A stretch of DNA of 64,000 nt from Straminergon stramineum (Eukaryota > Streptophyta > Bryopsida > Hypnales > Calliergonaceae): positions 36,754,547-36,818,546 of the forward strand of contig OY987263.1 of the NCBI GenBank assembly GCA_963920665.1, read 5' to 3'. Of the stretch, positions 35,025 to 45,597 are shown piece by piece (position 1 is the first letter of the stretch; each line of letters begins with the position of its first letter). A program made the position numbers and the translations under genes. The notes under the pieces were generated by a model. That model did no database searches. It was not told the DNA's origin and worked only from the letters and a program-made list of their open reading frames with translations.

Positions 35025-35288
35025 CAGTGTGAGTCGATCTCCAGTTGTGTAGTACAAGTCGACTGTAGAAGTAGCTTCAGCTGGAATCCGAAGACGAGGA
35101 CACTCGAAGCAACTGTGGAAGGATTTTTCAATTTTATTGAAGCATTCTCATGCCACCCAGCTTTGCAGGGAAAGTGGAGAATTGCACCTAAACACGCTGT
35201 GATCTCTTAAATTCGTGCGAATTGGCATCGATCTTTTACACTTAGAGTGCAATTGTCGACGCCATATGTAGCTGCAAAGAGGAGCGCC

Positions 35289-36251
35289 ATGGCTTCCCCT
35301 AGCACTCGCATTACGACGCCCTTCACCGCGACCTCCACCACGGACGATGTGCTTGCAGATGTCGACCTCACAGGCAAACGTGCTGTAGTCACGGGCGCCT
35401 CCTCCGGCCTCGGCGTCGAGACTGCCCGCGCGCTTGCTTCCGCAGGGGCCCAGGTCACGCTCGCAGTCCGCGACGTGGAAGCTGGCAAGCGCGTCGCCAC
35501 AGACATCACCTCCAAGACGAGCAACACGAACGTGTTCGTCGCGCCGCTCGACCTCAACAGTCACGCTTCCATCACAGCGTTCACAAAAGCATGGAAAGGC
35601 CCGTTGCACATCCTGGTGAACAACGCCGGCATCGCGGGGCTCCCGGAGCTCACGCTCACACCCGAGGGCTGGGAGCAGCAATTCGCCACCAACCACCTGG
35701 GCCACTTCGAGCTCGCCCTCGGCCTCCACGACGCCCTCGCCGCAGCCGGGAACGCACGCGTTGTGTCCGTGAGCGCCGGCTACCATCGCCGGTCCCCAAT
35801 TGTGTTCGATGACATCCATTTCGAGAATCGGAGCTATAATAACCTCGCGGCTTACGCGCAGTCCAAGACGGCAAATGTGTTATTTGCCGTGGAAGCGAGC
35901 AAGCGGTGGGCGAAGGACGGCATCACCGCCAACGCCTGTCACCCGGGTATCATTCGCACCAACTTACTGCGGTACGTAAAACCCACCTTGGAGCTGCAGA
36001 AACGCTTGGAGGCCATGGATTGGGCAACCGTGGAACGCGGCGCGTCCACACAAGTGCTGTTGGCTGCGTCGCCCCTGGTGGAAGGCGTCCGCGGGCGGTA
36101 CTTCGAGGACAACAACGAAGCGGAACTTGTTCCGGACGTGGGACTCCAGTCTCCTGATTACGGGGTCAGGCCCTACGCAGTCGACGCCGACGAAGCTGCT
36201 CGTCTCTGGGATGTTTCTTTGGAGATGCTCAAGCAACGAACCGCAATCTGA
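35289..36251 (+). CDS. SDR2: short-chain dehydrogenase-like, catalytic Ser replaced
   Basis: A 320-residue intronless frame. An in-frame ATG exists 42 bp upstream, but the ATG at 35289 is preferred. It has GCCATGG context, and its first residues MASPSTRITTPF align with SDR1. Motifs: TGASSGLG 35-42, VRD 60-62, LDL 87-89, NNAG 111-114, Asn135 in ATNHLGH, YAQSK with Tyr and Lys in place, then HPG. Where relatives read SVSSSGH, SVSSAGH or SVSSRSH, SDR2 reads SVSAGYH. The residue expected to be the catalytic Ser (163) is therefore Ala, with Ser162 beside it. The full frame and mostly third-position differences from SDR1 argue for continuing selection. It may be a catalytically altered or non-enzymatic protein, or may use Ser162. 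The substrate is unknown. Confidence 0.9.
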   Translation: MASPSTRITTPFTATSTTDDVLADVDLTGKRAVVTGASSGLGVETARALASAGAQVTLAVRDVEAGKRVATDITSKTSNTNVFVAPLDLNSHASITAFTKAWKGPLHILVNNAGIAGLPELTLTPEGWEQQFATNHLGHFELALGLHDALAAAGNARVVSVSAGYHRRSPIVFDDIHFENRSYNNLAAYAQSKTANVLFAVEASKRWAKDGITANACHPGIIRTNLLRYVKPTLELQKRLEAMDWATVERGASTQVLLAASPLVEGVRGRYFEDNNEAELVPDVGLQSPDYGVRPYAVDADEAARLWDVSLEMLKQRTAI

Positions 36252-36671
36252 TTCTACTCAGGAAACACCCAATTTTTTTACGGAGTATTGAACTGGGAGA
36301 TTGTACTGGATGCGTACATTACAGGGGTGCTGCACTAGTATCGGCAAGAATTTTTAACTCCGACCATTGGTCCGGGCGTGTGAAGAATCAGTTGGGATGG
36401 TTTCACTAACTTGGTCTTGTGGGCCTGGATTGTGAATGCCATGAATTTTCTCAGAAATTGGACCTGTTATTCTACTCAAATTTTATGCAACTTGGGTGCG
36501 TATATTGGTATTCAGGTAACTTCTCATCACTGCTATTAACTTTGATGTGAGATTTGGAATTGAGTGCAAACATGCAGTGGTATGGAGATAGCTTCTTAGT
36601 TTGGAAGCTGCCCCTTCTATTAAGGATTATTTTCTATACCTACTTTTGGCACCAAGATCGCTTATTTTCCC
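36252..36671 (+). repeat. SDR2 3' flank shared with SDR4
   Basis: Aligns with 61492-61935 in the same orientation. Shared words include GATTCTACTCAGGAAACA, TGAATGCCA.GAATT.TC and TTGGAAGCTGCCCCT. Similarity stops at CTTATTTTCCCT, where the palindromic insertion begins, and resumes at about 41776. It includes the SDR2 3' untranslated region. Confidence 0.75.
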
Positions 36672-37547
36672 TAATAGTAACCGTGGATTGTTGCAGCTCG
36701 AGATCTGGTCCTCTACAGAAGATTGCTGCAGCTCGTTTGTCACTCTCTCTCCACCTATGTAGTCACTTCTTGTATCATCATAGGAACATGAAAAAGCTTG
36801 AAGTTATTCTGGTCACCAAACTGGAGTCTCCAATCTTGACAGTCATTGAGGTTGAAAGACCCGATGGATTGTTGTCTATTTGGATGTTGCACCTTCTAGG
36901 TATAATTATTGGATTCAAAAGTTTTTATTTGCCAAAAAAATGGCATTGTGGTCATCTCATGTCTCTAAATATGCATTATACATGGTTGTCTAAAGGAAAA
37001 ACAAATACTATAGCTTTGCATTCATGTTCCACTATTCTTGTCCATTTTGGATGCTAATTTGGCTCTTATGTGGTTGCAATGATGATTCAAAAGTATCCTT
37101 CATTAGTGGGGTGTTTCTAAAACTATCCGGTTGTGTTCCATTGAATTCATAAAACCATCACTTATTAACTTGATTTTAGCCCCAATTTCACATCAAGATG
37201 TGCCAATGAGAACTTAAGTTATTAATGTGAAGTAAATGAAAAACCCTTAGGCTTTTTGACATACTTATTGGAATTACACCAAACAAAGCTTGCTATGAAG
37301 GCCATGAAGGCCATGAAGAAGATGATGATTAAGTGCTATCAAAAATTAAAAACAAAAACTTGAAATCATTAGAGCTTGCCCAATAGTACAATATCCATTC
37401 TTGCCAATGAAAGGCTTTATGGGTTAATAAGAAAGGAAAATCATTTCAATCATTTTTTGAAACCTATGTGAATTTTTTTTGTTGAGCACTCCACACCAAA
37501 GGTCCTCCATCCACTAGTAGAAAGACACCAAATTGTAGTACAAGAGA

Positions 37548-37607
37548 GTGGTTCCAAAGGCCCATATGAACACCAACCATAGTTTCCTTGTGGGCCTTTG
37601 GAACCAC
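37548..37607. other. 17-bp perfect hairpin within the arm
   Basis: GTGGTTCCAAAGGCCCA (37548-37564) and its inverse (37591-37607) are separated by 26 bases. The mirror copy is in the right arm near 40640-40700. Confidence 0.7.
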
Positions 37608-37687
37608 AGTCTCATAGTGTAAGTTGGTGCTCCAAGACCTCCTCTAGTCCTCTACCCTCTAGTGTAGTTTATACCATCTTCTAGTGC

Positions 37688-37981
37688 AAAGTGTGTTCAA
37701 AGGGCAGGATGTCAAATCCTCCATTCAAACTGGGCCCTATAGGATAATTTTGTCGGTTATTTGGGAATAAAAGTAAAAAATATCCCCTATTTTGAGCCAT
37801 GTCTAGGGTATGTTTTAGACCTCTCCTTGCTAATTTGGAGTGTTTGATTGCAAATATGAATTCAAAATTTGCCAAAAAAATAATGTGCAAAAAATTTAAA
37901 AAAATTGTGTTTCCCAAAGATAAATCTACCCTTGCGGGGCCTAGTTCAAATGGAAGATTTAATGTCCTTTGTTCAAAGGTA
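37688..37981. mobile_element. Inverted-repeat element inside the palindrome arm
   Basis: The left end has AGGATGTCAAATCCTCCATT and AAACTGGGCCC. The right end, read inverted, has AGGACATTAAATCTTCCATT and AACTAGGCCCC. About 290 bp. A middle segment (TTTGAATTCATATTTGCAAT, read inverted) is also found in the element near 57840. The mirrored copy lies at about 40266-40559. Confidence 0.6.
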
Positions 37982-38143
37982 CACAATTTATCATATATGG
38001 TTCATTCATGTCATTGTGTATGACCCTTTTGCTTCTAGGCAACCAGACAAAGAACATGGTCATGTTTCCGAATTCATTTACCATGTACAAATGTATTGTA
38101 TGCTTTGAAGAATGTGGCAAAACCATATAATAGTGCATTGTCA

Positions 38144-39091
38144 TATCTTCATCAACAAAAGTGGGTAGCAAAGTGAATCTACACCAAAGGTATACATACA
38201 TAGAACTATTCTTAACATTCTTGCTAATATTGGTCTTTACACTATATGTGAATGGATCTAAACAATAGTTGTTAAAAAAACCCAAGTTATTTGATGTTTA
38301 GTATAATTCCTTTTCTAAGAATAAATTCTTAGAAAATGGGCCGTAAAATGGTGGGACTTTTTTGCACCATTGTAGAGCATGGTGGTAAAAATTTGGCAAT
38401 GTTGCAGAGAGTCTCTCAATGATAATCAGTAGGTGATGAGCTTGCAAGTCGCCACTTTTGTGGGTATCGTAACTTTAAGTAACTTTATGTTTGATACTAT
38501 AGGAGACTAGGAGTGAGTAGAGGTTGGTTCATCACGGAAGTATGTATTTATTTGGATGAAAATTCATTCATGAGTATTATTTGAAATTCTTCAAGAATTT
38601 TATCACTCATGCGAAAATGTGTCAAACAGAAGCATTGTCATGAAAATGGAAGTGATCAAGATAGCATGAACTTGGATAACATTCATGTATTAATTATTAT
38701 TTGACCATCACCAATTAATTTTAAATAAAAATATGCAAGCCCTTGAAGTCTTGAATATAAAGCTTTGAAAGTATGAAGTCCAAACTCTAACCTTGGGGCA
38801 TCAAACAAAGTGCATTTGGCACCATCAACAACTATTGTTTAGATCCATTCACATATAGTGTAAAGACCAATATTAGCAAGAATGTTAAGAATAGTTCTAT
38901 GTATGTATACCTTTGGTGTAGATTCACTTTGCTACCCACTTTTGTTGATGAAGATATGACAATGCACTATTATATGGTTTTGCCACATTCTTCAAAGCAT
39001 ACAATACATTTGTACATGGTAAATGAATTCGGAAACATGACCATGTTCTTTGTCTGGTTGCCTAGAAGCAAAAGGGTCATACACAATGACA
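38144..39091 (+). repeat. Sequence before the gap, repeated after it
   Basis: Nearly identical to 39292-40238 in the same orientation, with a single 1-base difference visible (TTTAAGTAAC against TTTAGTAAC). It runs right up to the N gap. The best reading is an unmerged overlap between two contig ends. Confidence 0.85.
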
Positions 39092-39291
39092 NNNNNNNNN
39101 NNNNNNNNNNNNNNNNNNNNNNNNNNNNNNNNNNNNNNNNNNNNNNNNNNNNNNNNNNNNNNNNNNNNNNNNNNNNNNNNNNNNNNNNNNNNNNNNNNNN
39201 NNNNNNNNNNNNNNNNNNNNNNNNNNNNNNNNNNNNNNNNNNNNNNNNNNNNNNNNNNNNNNNNNNNNNNNNNNNNNNNNNNNNNNNNNNN
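39092..39291. other. Assembly gap (200 N)
   Basis: Exactly 200 N, a placeholder-like size. It falls inside the second arm of the palindrome. Confidence 1.
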
Positions 39292-40238
39292 TATCTTCAT
39301 CAACAAAAGTGGGTAGCAAAGTGAATCTACACCAAAGGTATACATACATAGAACTATTCTTAACATTCTTGCTAATATTGGTCTTTACACTATATGTGAA
39401 TGGATCTAAACAATAGTTGTTAAAAAAACCCAAGTTATTTGATGTTTAGTATAATTCCTTTTCTAAGAATAAATTCTTAGAAAATGGGCCGTAAAATGGT
39501 GGGACTTTTTTGCACCATTGTAGAGCATGGTGGTAAAAATTTGGCAATGTTGCAGAGAGTCTCTCAATGATAATCAGTAGGTGATGAGCTTGCAAGTCGC
39601 CACTTTTGTGGGTATCGTAACTTTAGTAACTTTATGTTTGATACTATAGGAGACTAGGAGTGAGTAGAGGTTGGTTCATCACGGAAGTATGTATTTATTT
39701 GGATGAAAATTCATTCATGAGTATTATTTGAAATTCTTCAAGAATTTTATCACTCATGCGAAAATGTGTCAAACAGAAGCATTGTCATGAAAATGGAAGT
39801 GATCAAGATAGCATGAACTTGGATAACATTCATGTATTAATTATTATTTGACCATCACCAATTAATTTTAAATAAAAATATGCAAGCCCTTGAAGTCTTG
39901 AATATAAAGCTTTGAAAGTATGAAGTCCAAACTCTAACCTTGGGGCATCAAACAAAGTGCATTTGGCACCATCAACAACTATTGTTTAGATCCATTCACA
40001 TATAGTGTAAAGACCAATATTAGCAAGAATGTTAAGAATAGTTCTATGTATGTATACCTTTGGTGTAGATTCACTTTGCTACCCACTTTTGTTGATGAAG
40101 ATATGACAATGCACTATTATATGGTTTTGCCACATTCTTCAAAGCATACAATACATTTGTACATGGTAAATGAATTCGGAAACATGACCATGTTCTTTGT
40201 CTGGTTGCCTAGAAGCAAAAGGGTCATACACAATGACA
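39292..40238 (+). repeat. Sequence after the gap, repeat of 38144-39091
   Basis: Begins TATCTTCATCAACAAAAGT, exactly as at 38144, and repeats 947 bases before continuing into new sequence. If this overlap and the gap were removed, the palindrome would be simple: arm, 553-bp centre, arm. Confidence 0.85.
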
Positions 40239-41517
40239 TGAATGAACCATATATGATAAATTGTGTACCTTTGAACAAAGGACATTAAATCTTCCATTTG
40301 AACTAGGCCCCGCAAGGGTAGATTTATCTTTGGGAAACACAATTTTTTTAAATTTTTTGCACATTATTTTTTTGGCAAATTTTGAATTCATATTTGCAAT
40401 CAAACACTCCAAATTAGCAAGGAGAGGTCTAAAACATACCCTAGACATGGCTCAAAATAGGGGATATTTTTTACTTTTATTCCCAAATAACCGACAAAAT
40501 TATCCTATAGGGCCCAGTTTGAATGGAGGATTTGACATCCTGCCCTTTGAACACACTTTGCACTAGAAGATGGTATAAACTACACTAGAGGGTAGAGGAC
40601 TAGAGGAGGTCTTGGAGCACCAACTTACACTATGAGACTGTGGTTCCAAAGGCCCACAAGGAAACTATGGTTGGTGTTCATATGGGCCTTTGGAACCACT
40701 CTCTTGTACTACAATTTGGTGTCTTTCTACTAGTGGATGGAGGACCTTTGGTGTGGAGTGCTCAACAAAAAAAATTCACATAGGTTTCAAAAAATGATTG
40801 AAATGATTTTCCTTTCTTATTAACCCATAAAGCCTTTCATTGGCAAGAATGGATATTGTACTATTGGGCAAGCTCTAATGATTTCAAGTTTTTGTTTTTA
40901 ATTTTTGATAGCACTTAATCATCATCTTCTTCATGGCCTTCATGGCCTTCATAGCAAGCTTTGTTTGGTGTAATTCCAATAAGTATGTCAAAAAGCCTAA
41001 GGGTTTTTCATTTACTTCACATTAATAACTTAAGTTCTCATTGGCACATCTTGATGTGAAATTGGGGCTAAAATCAAGTTAATAAGTGATGGTTTTATGA
41101 ATTCAATGGAACACAACCGGATAGTTTTAGAAACACCCCACTAATGAAGGATACTTTTGAATCATCATTGCAACCACATAAGAGCCAAATTAGCATCCAA
41201 AATGGACAAGAATAGTGGAACATGAATGCAAAGCTATAGTATTTGTTTTTCCTTTAGACAACCATGTATAATGCATATTTAGAGACATGAGATGACCACA
41301 ATGCCATTTTTTTGGCAAATAAAAACTTTTGAATCCAATAATTATACCTAGAAGGTGCAACATCCAAATAGACAACAATCCATCGGGTCTTTCAACCTCA
41401 ATGACTGTCAAGATTGGAGACTCCAGTTTGGTGACCAGAATAACTTCAAGCTTTTTCATGTTCCTATGATGATACAAGAAGTGACTACATAGGTGGAGAG
41501 AGAGTGACAAACGAGCT
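39974..41517 (-). repeat. Palindrome, right arm
   Basis: Inverse of 36730-38273 with the same length. At its outer end GACAAACGAGCT (41506-41517) recurs at 41677-41688 after 159 unrelated bases, beyond which the diverged outer inverted repeat continues. Confidence 0.85.
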
Positions 41518-41775
41518 ATGCATCTAGTACTAACAGTAAGCTTATGCCTCCTCTACAAGCATGTCCCAGCAGTGCAACACTCCGCAACCTCACGCATTTG
41601 CATTGGACACCCCACCAGAAGTTTTTTAAATCATTCTTGAAATACAAAAGCCATCACCTTTTTTTCTTATTTAACAGACAAACGAGCTACAACAATCTAC
41701 TGTGAAGGACCAGATCTCCAGCTGCAGCAATCTACTGTTACTATTAGTAGCAGGTGCCCGATGACTCAAAAGTTA

Positions 41776-42390
41776 GTATGTTGATGGATTCTCAAAGCAA
41801 GATGGGGCGGTGTTGTGGCTTGCACAGAATGCAATTGAATTCATGGCAACCTCTGTTTTTAACAATTACATTCTCATTCCATTTGATAGCCCAATTTTAA
41901 ACCATTTGTGTGAGAGATTTGTAACACAGATGATACGAATCGCCCCAATGATTCATGATTCAACGCTGCTAGATCATGTTGTAATCCAAGCTGCACTAGG
42001 GTGAAATGAATCTTCCCAAATCCATGTCCTATGAATTAATGAAGAAACATGAATGAAGCCTACTTGATCGAGTTCATCTCCCCCACAAATTCTGTATTAC
42101 ACATTACGACATCGCTGAGATAAGAATTCTAGGGAGTATCTTCGACCAATTCTAAGGGAAGGACAATATTCAAACGCACAAGAGAGGTAAGCGAAAAAAC
42201 GGGTTGTTCACCATCTTCTTCTTTACAAAGACCTCCCTTCAATGAACGTGCCACATAGGTGGGGATACTTTTGGGGAGGGCGGTAGGGGATGCTCTAATG
42301 TATGAGGATTTTTTTATCATGAGAAGATATTCTCCATGAAATTTATGGAACATCAGCATGACAACAATATGTATGCACTAGAGGACCCTA
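41776..42390 (+). repeat. SDR2 3' flank, continued
   Basis: Matches 61935-62017 and then 63098-63430 of the SDR4 flank (GGCTTGCACAGAATGCA, AACAATTACATTCT, GATCGAGTTCATCTCCCC). The match is continuous here across TTAA at 41859-41862, where the SDR4 flank carries a 1072-bp element. Short open frames here look accidental. Confidence 0.7.
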
Positions 42391-45300
42391 AGGGAGAAAT
42401 ACTATAAGTATACTTTTAACTCTTTGAACAAGTTGAAAAATTCAAAACCAATACTATAATATACAAGGATTCCTTTCTTTGTCATTGAAATTCTTTTTTT
42501 ATGTGCTAAAACAAACAAAAGGTAACTAAATCTAAAGTTGGAATAAAATGTAAAAGCCAAAGTACCTTTGGTTTGCATTGGGAAAAATTAATTTATTCAC
42601 AAATATAGAAAAAATCAAAGAAAATCACTATGGTATCATATTTGGTGTTTAGGTTTGGCAAAATTTTTTGAAAAAATAGGTGTCATAAATTTTAGGATTT
42701 TTTTAAAAATTTCTTTTGAATATGAGTTAAAAAGAGATTTTGTGAAATGCTTCTATTTTAAAGAATTTTCTAAACTACTTTCTCTAACTTTCATTGATTA
42801 ATTGGTAGGGAATACCAACCTTGACCACCAAATATAGTCTTGAAGAAGAGCTCTTGAACTAGTGTCAATATCTCTTGAATGTAGAGAAATTCTTCCTCTC
42901 CCATTGAATACAATATTGTAGAAGAGTTCTTGACCTACTATTAATGTCTCTTTAGTGCAGAGACTTTTCCCCACTCCAATGTATACTTACTCAAACTATT
43001 AGTTCAAAGCCATGAGAGGTTGGGAGGGGGGCAAAAGTCCTTCAAATTAAAAATAACATAACATAGAAATCAAAATAACTCAAACTATTGAGTCATTGTT
43101 TTATTCAATTGCAAAAAATTAGCAACCACATGGCCTTTCTCCAGTCTCTACGCTTTGGCCCTAGGCTAATTTCTCTTGTCCATCATTGAATCAGTTTGTC
43201 TTTGCGGGTCTTGCTTGTTTGTTTTGTTCCTCCACCGGCCCACTTGTGGTTGGTGGTCATGTATTTTTAGTGTTTGCAATGAAATTCCATTTCATTTGTT
43301 TCAAAAAGAAATTGCAAAAAATGGAGAATGCTATGAAATCAAATGATCATATACAAAAGCTTTGCTCACAAAAGTTGCAAAGCACAAAGTAACAAACAAC
43401 ATCAACATTAAAAAATTAAAATCTATTCAGAAACTATCAAATATAGCATTCCAAATTTTGATATGTACATAGACTCATTTTGTGGAGCACAAACTAAAAA
43501 AAATTTCCACCTTCCTATTGCTTCAAAACCAACATTAATTTGAGCAAGCTTACTAGCACATAACTTTTTATAATCATTTATAATGATAGAACTATAGAAG
43601 CGTAAACTTCTTGCATATGGTTCTATAATTTATGAAGTTTCTTTGAGTTATCTACCCATTTTTGTGTAAAAAGTTTAAAAGATGAAACCTAACCATTTGG
43701 GAAGAGTTGAAAATACTTATTTTTGAAATTCAAGCATCATGATCTTGTGATTGGTAAGGTTTTTTATTTCGAAATTTTAGGAGTGTGTACTTTAACAATT
43801 TAATAGAAGGATCCTATAGTTGGATTTGTTAATGAATAAATATAGATGAAGATTTTAGCCTTGCTTGGGGTTCAAGTACCATAAACTGTTTTGGACCTAC
43901 AAACATCAAATAGCTTTAGGGATTATCAACTCATGTTGAAACAAGTTCACCTTGTCAATAATCCAATATCAACTTGTCAATCCCTAATTTATTAGAATTG
44001 AAACAATTGGTCCTTGTTTTGTCACTAAAAAACACCCTCTCCCAACCACTCATTGTCTAATCTTTGAACAATCAAGCAAATTCTAACCTTGCTTTCACAT
44101 TTTTGGTAGTCAAAGTTGGCTTAGAAGCCTTTATAAAAGACCCTATGAAACTTTCTTCTTTTAGGCAGCTTTCCTCATTGTATATTGTATTTTTACTTTT
44201 CACATTTGTATTTAATATTTCTAATTGACTAATTAAGTATGTTCTATTTTTTCTTAATAGTAAGTTGTCAATGAAGGATATAAATGTCATAAGAATATAT
44301 TATTCACAACTTACAAATGGGTTTTAGAGAGTTTATTATTCCAAGGAGAAACTATGAAAGTCATGGAAAATATCCAATTTTGTAGACATTTGTATAGACT
44401 TGGAAAGCATCCAAGAAGTGAAGCAATTTCTAGAAATTGTTTTTTGTAGCAATTGACCCCTAAAGTCCAAAGAGTTCCCTTGAGGCACTTTTGGGATTTT
44501 AGGTTGGTACCTATAATCTCAAATTGGCAAAACAATTTGAAACGTTTTTTCAAGACAAGAAAATTGATTGGCATTTTGGGAATACAATTTTTATTTCAAT
44601 TGGTGCTTAGGAATTTCAAAAGTTATGCAAAGACAAGCAAAAAAATTTCAAATTATTTTTTTTCGAATTATTTATTACATGTTATATTTATTGTATTTAG
44701 AATTATTTGATTCATTCCATTCAGGTAGGTGATGTGAAAGTTGTAAAGCTTCTTTTTTTGTAGGCAATCTTAGCAACTTCTAGAGAAAATATTGCATTGA
44801 ATCTGTCTATAAACTCAATTTTAACAAATTTTCAAGAAAAAAATTTGCTCATGTTTTAAAATGCTTTGTAAAACCATGTCACCATTGGAATTAGTGTATT
44901 TGAAATTTATTTTAAGAATATCAACAATTTAGTTTTCTTGTCTATTACATAACTACTTTGACTTAACAATAATATAAAGAATGAAAACTATTAGGGGTAG
45001 GTGAATTTGTTTTAAGAACTCTAAACTCAATTTTTCAACATATAAAAGTGAAATTCACAATTTGTAGTACAATAATTTTAAGTGAAGAGGATTCAAAGCC
45101 TTACAATCTAGTTAGACCAAGAGCAAGAAAATTATTTATTTTCACTTTAAACGTACATATCTTATGATTGATATGAACAAAGATTTTGAAATTTCTTCTA
45201 GACAATTTCATACTACTCTTGCACACGATCCTATGGTTGGATATGCAAAAAAAAATTCATTTTTTTGTTTTTTGGATTGAAAATGGTAATTTTGAATGTT

Positions 45301-45451
45301 TTGACCAAAAAAATGGTAATGGGATGAAGGTCACCCACAAAATATTCTAGCCTTGTGGTTGCCCTCTATTCTTTTGTTATAATGTTTAGAAGTACCATTT
45401 TTACTAGTCTTTACATCTTCACACATCGAATTTGTCAATGCAAAGCCTCCT

Positions 45452-45597
45452 CCTAAGCAACGATCCCAGAACGGGTTCAAGGAAATTAGCCAAATGTTCA
45501 TTTTAGGTAGATTTTTTGGAATTTAACATTGAGGGCACGAATAAATTAAATAGAAACCAAGCAAAATTTATCTAGTTTTGGGATTGTTACGCCTAAG
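45452..45597. mobile_element. 134-bp MITE with CCTAAG duplication
   Basis: CCTAAG at 45452-45457 and 45592-45597 flank a core beginning CAACGATCCCAGAACGGG and ending in the inverse TTTTGGGATTGTTACG. Copy A reads straight through as GCCTCCTCAAAGTGCTTC (about 12680), giving an empty site. The superfamily is undetermined. Confidence 0.75.

Larger units (their letters stand above)
36730..38273 (+). repeat. Palindrome, left arm
   Basis: A 1544-bp arm whose inverse is 39974-41517. Open frames taken from the two arms give identical peptides. The centre of the palindrome is 38274-38826, which has no inverted partner. Confidence 0.85.
36672..41775. mobile_element. Large palindromic (foldback-like) insertion
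   Basis: Comparison with the SDR4 flank, which runs uninterrupted from TATTTTCCCT to GGATGGATTCTCAAG, shows this block is an insertion downstream of SDR2. Its outer ends are inverted: AATAGTAACCGTGGATTGTT on the left and the diverged inverse ATCTACTGTTACTATT on the right (41678-41749). Then come two 1544-bp arms (36730-38273 and 39974-41517) that appear identical, around a 553-bp centre. It contains no credible gene. I see no clear target duplication, so a foldback or long-TIR transposon is inference. Confidence 0.65.

Noticed and set aside
35148..35819. 223-codon minus-strand frame over SDR2
   Set aside because: Antisense shadow of the GC-rich SDR coding sequence; similar shadows occur opposite SDR1, SDR3 and SDR4.
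36554..37057. 167-codon plus-strand open frame downstream of SDR2
   Set aside because: It crosses the border between the SDR2 3' flank and the palindromic insertion and has no recognisable domain. The mirrored part in the other arm is open only because the arms are identical.
37512..37685. CACTA-type element in the palindrome arm
   Set aside because: CACTAG-like words occur at both ends, but the inner sequences do not match and there is no 3-bp duplication.
37959..38285. 108-codon frame repeated on both sides of the gap
   Set aside because: Its repetition comes from the palindrome and the duplicated contig end, not from a gene family.
38899..39433. Open frames that read through the N gap
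   Set aside because: They contain undetermined residues from 200 N and cannot be supported.
38144..40238. True tandem duplication around the gap
   Set aside because: A one-base difference over ~948 bp, a 200-N placeholder and exact ends at the gap fit an unmerged overlap better.
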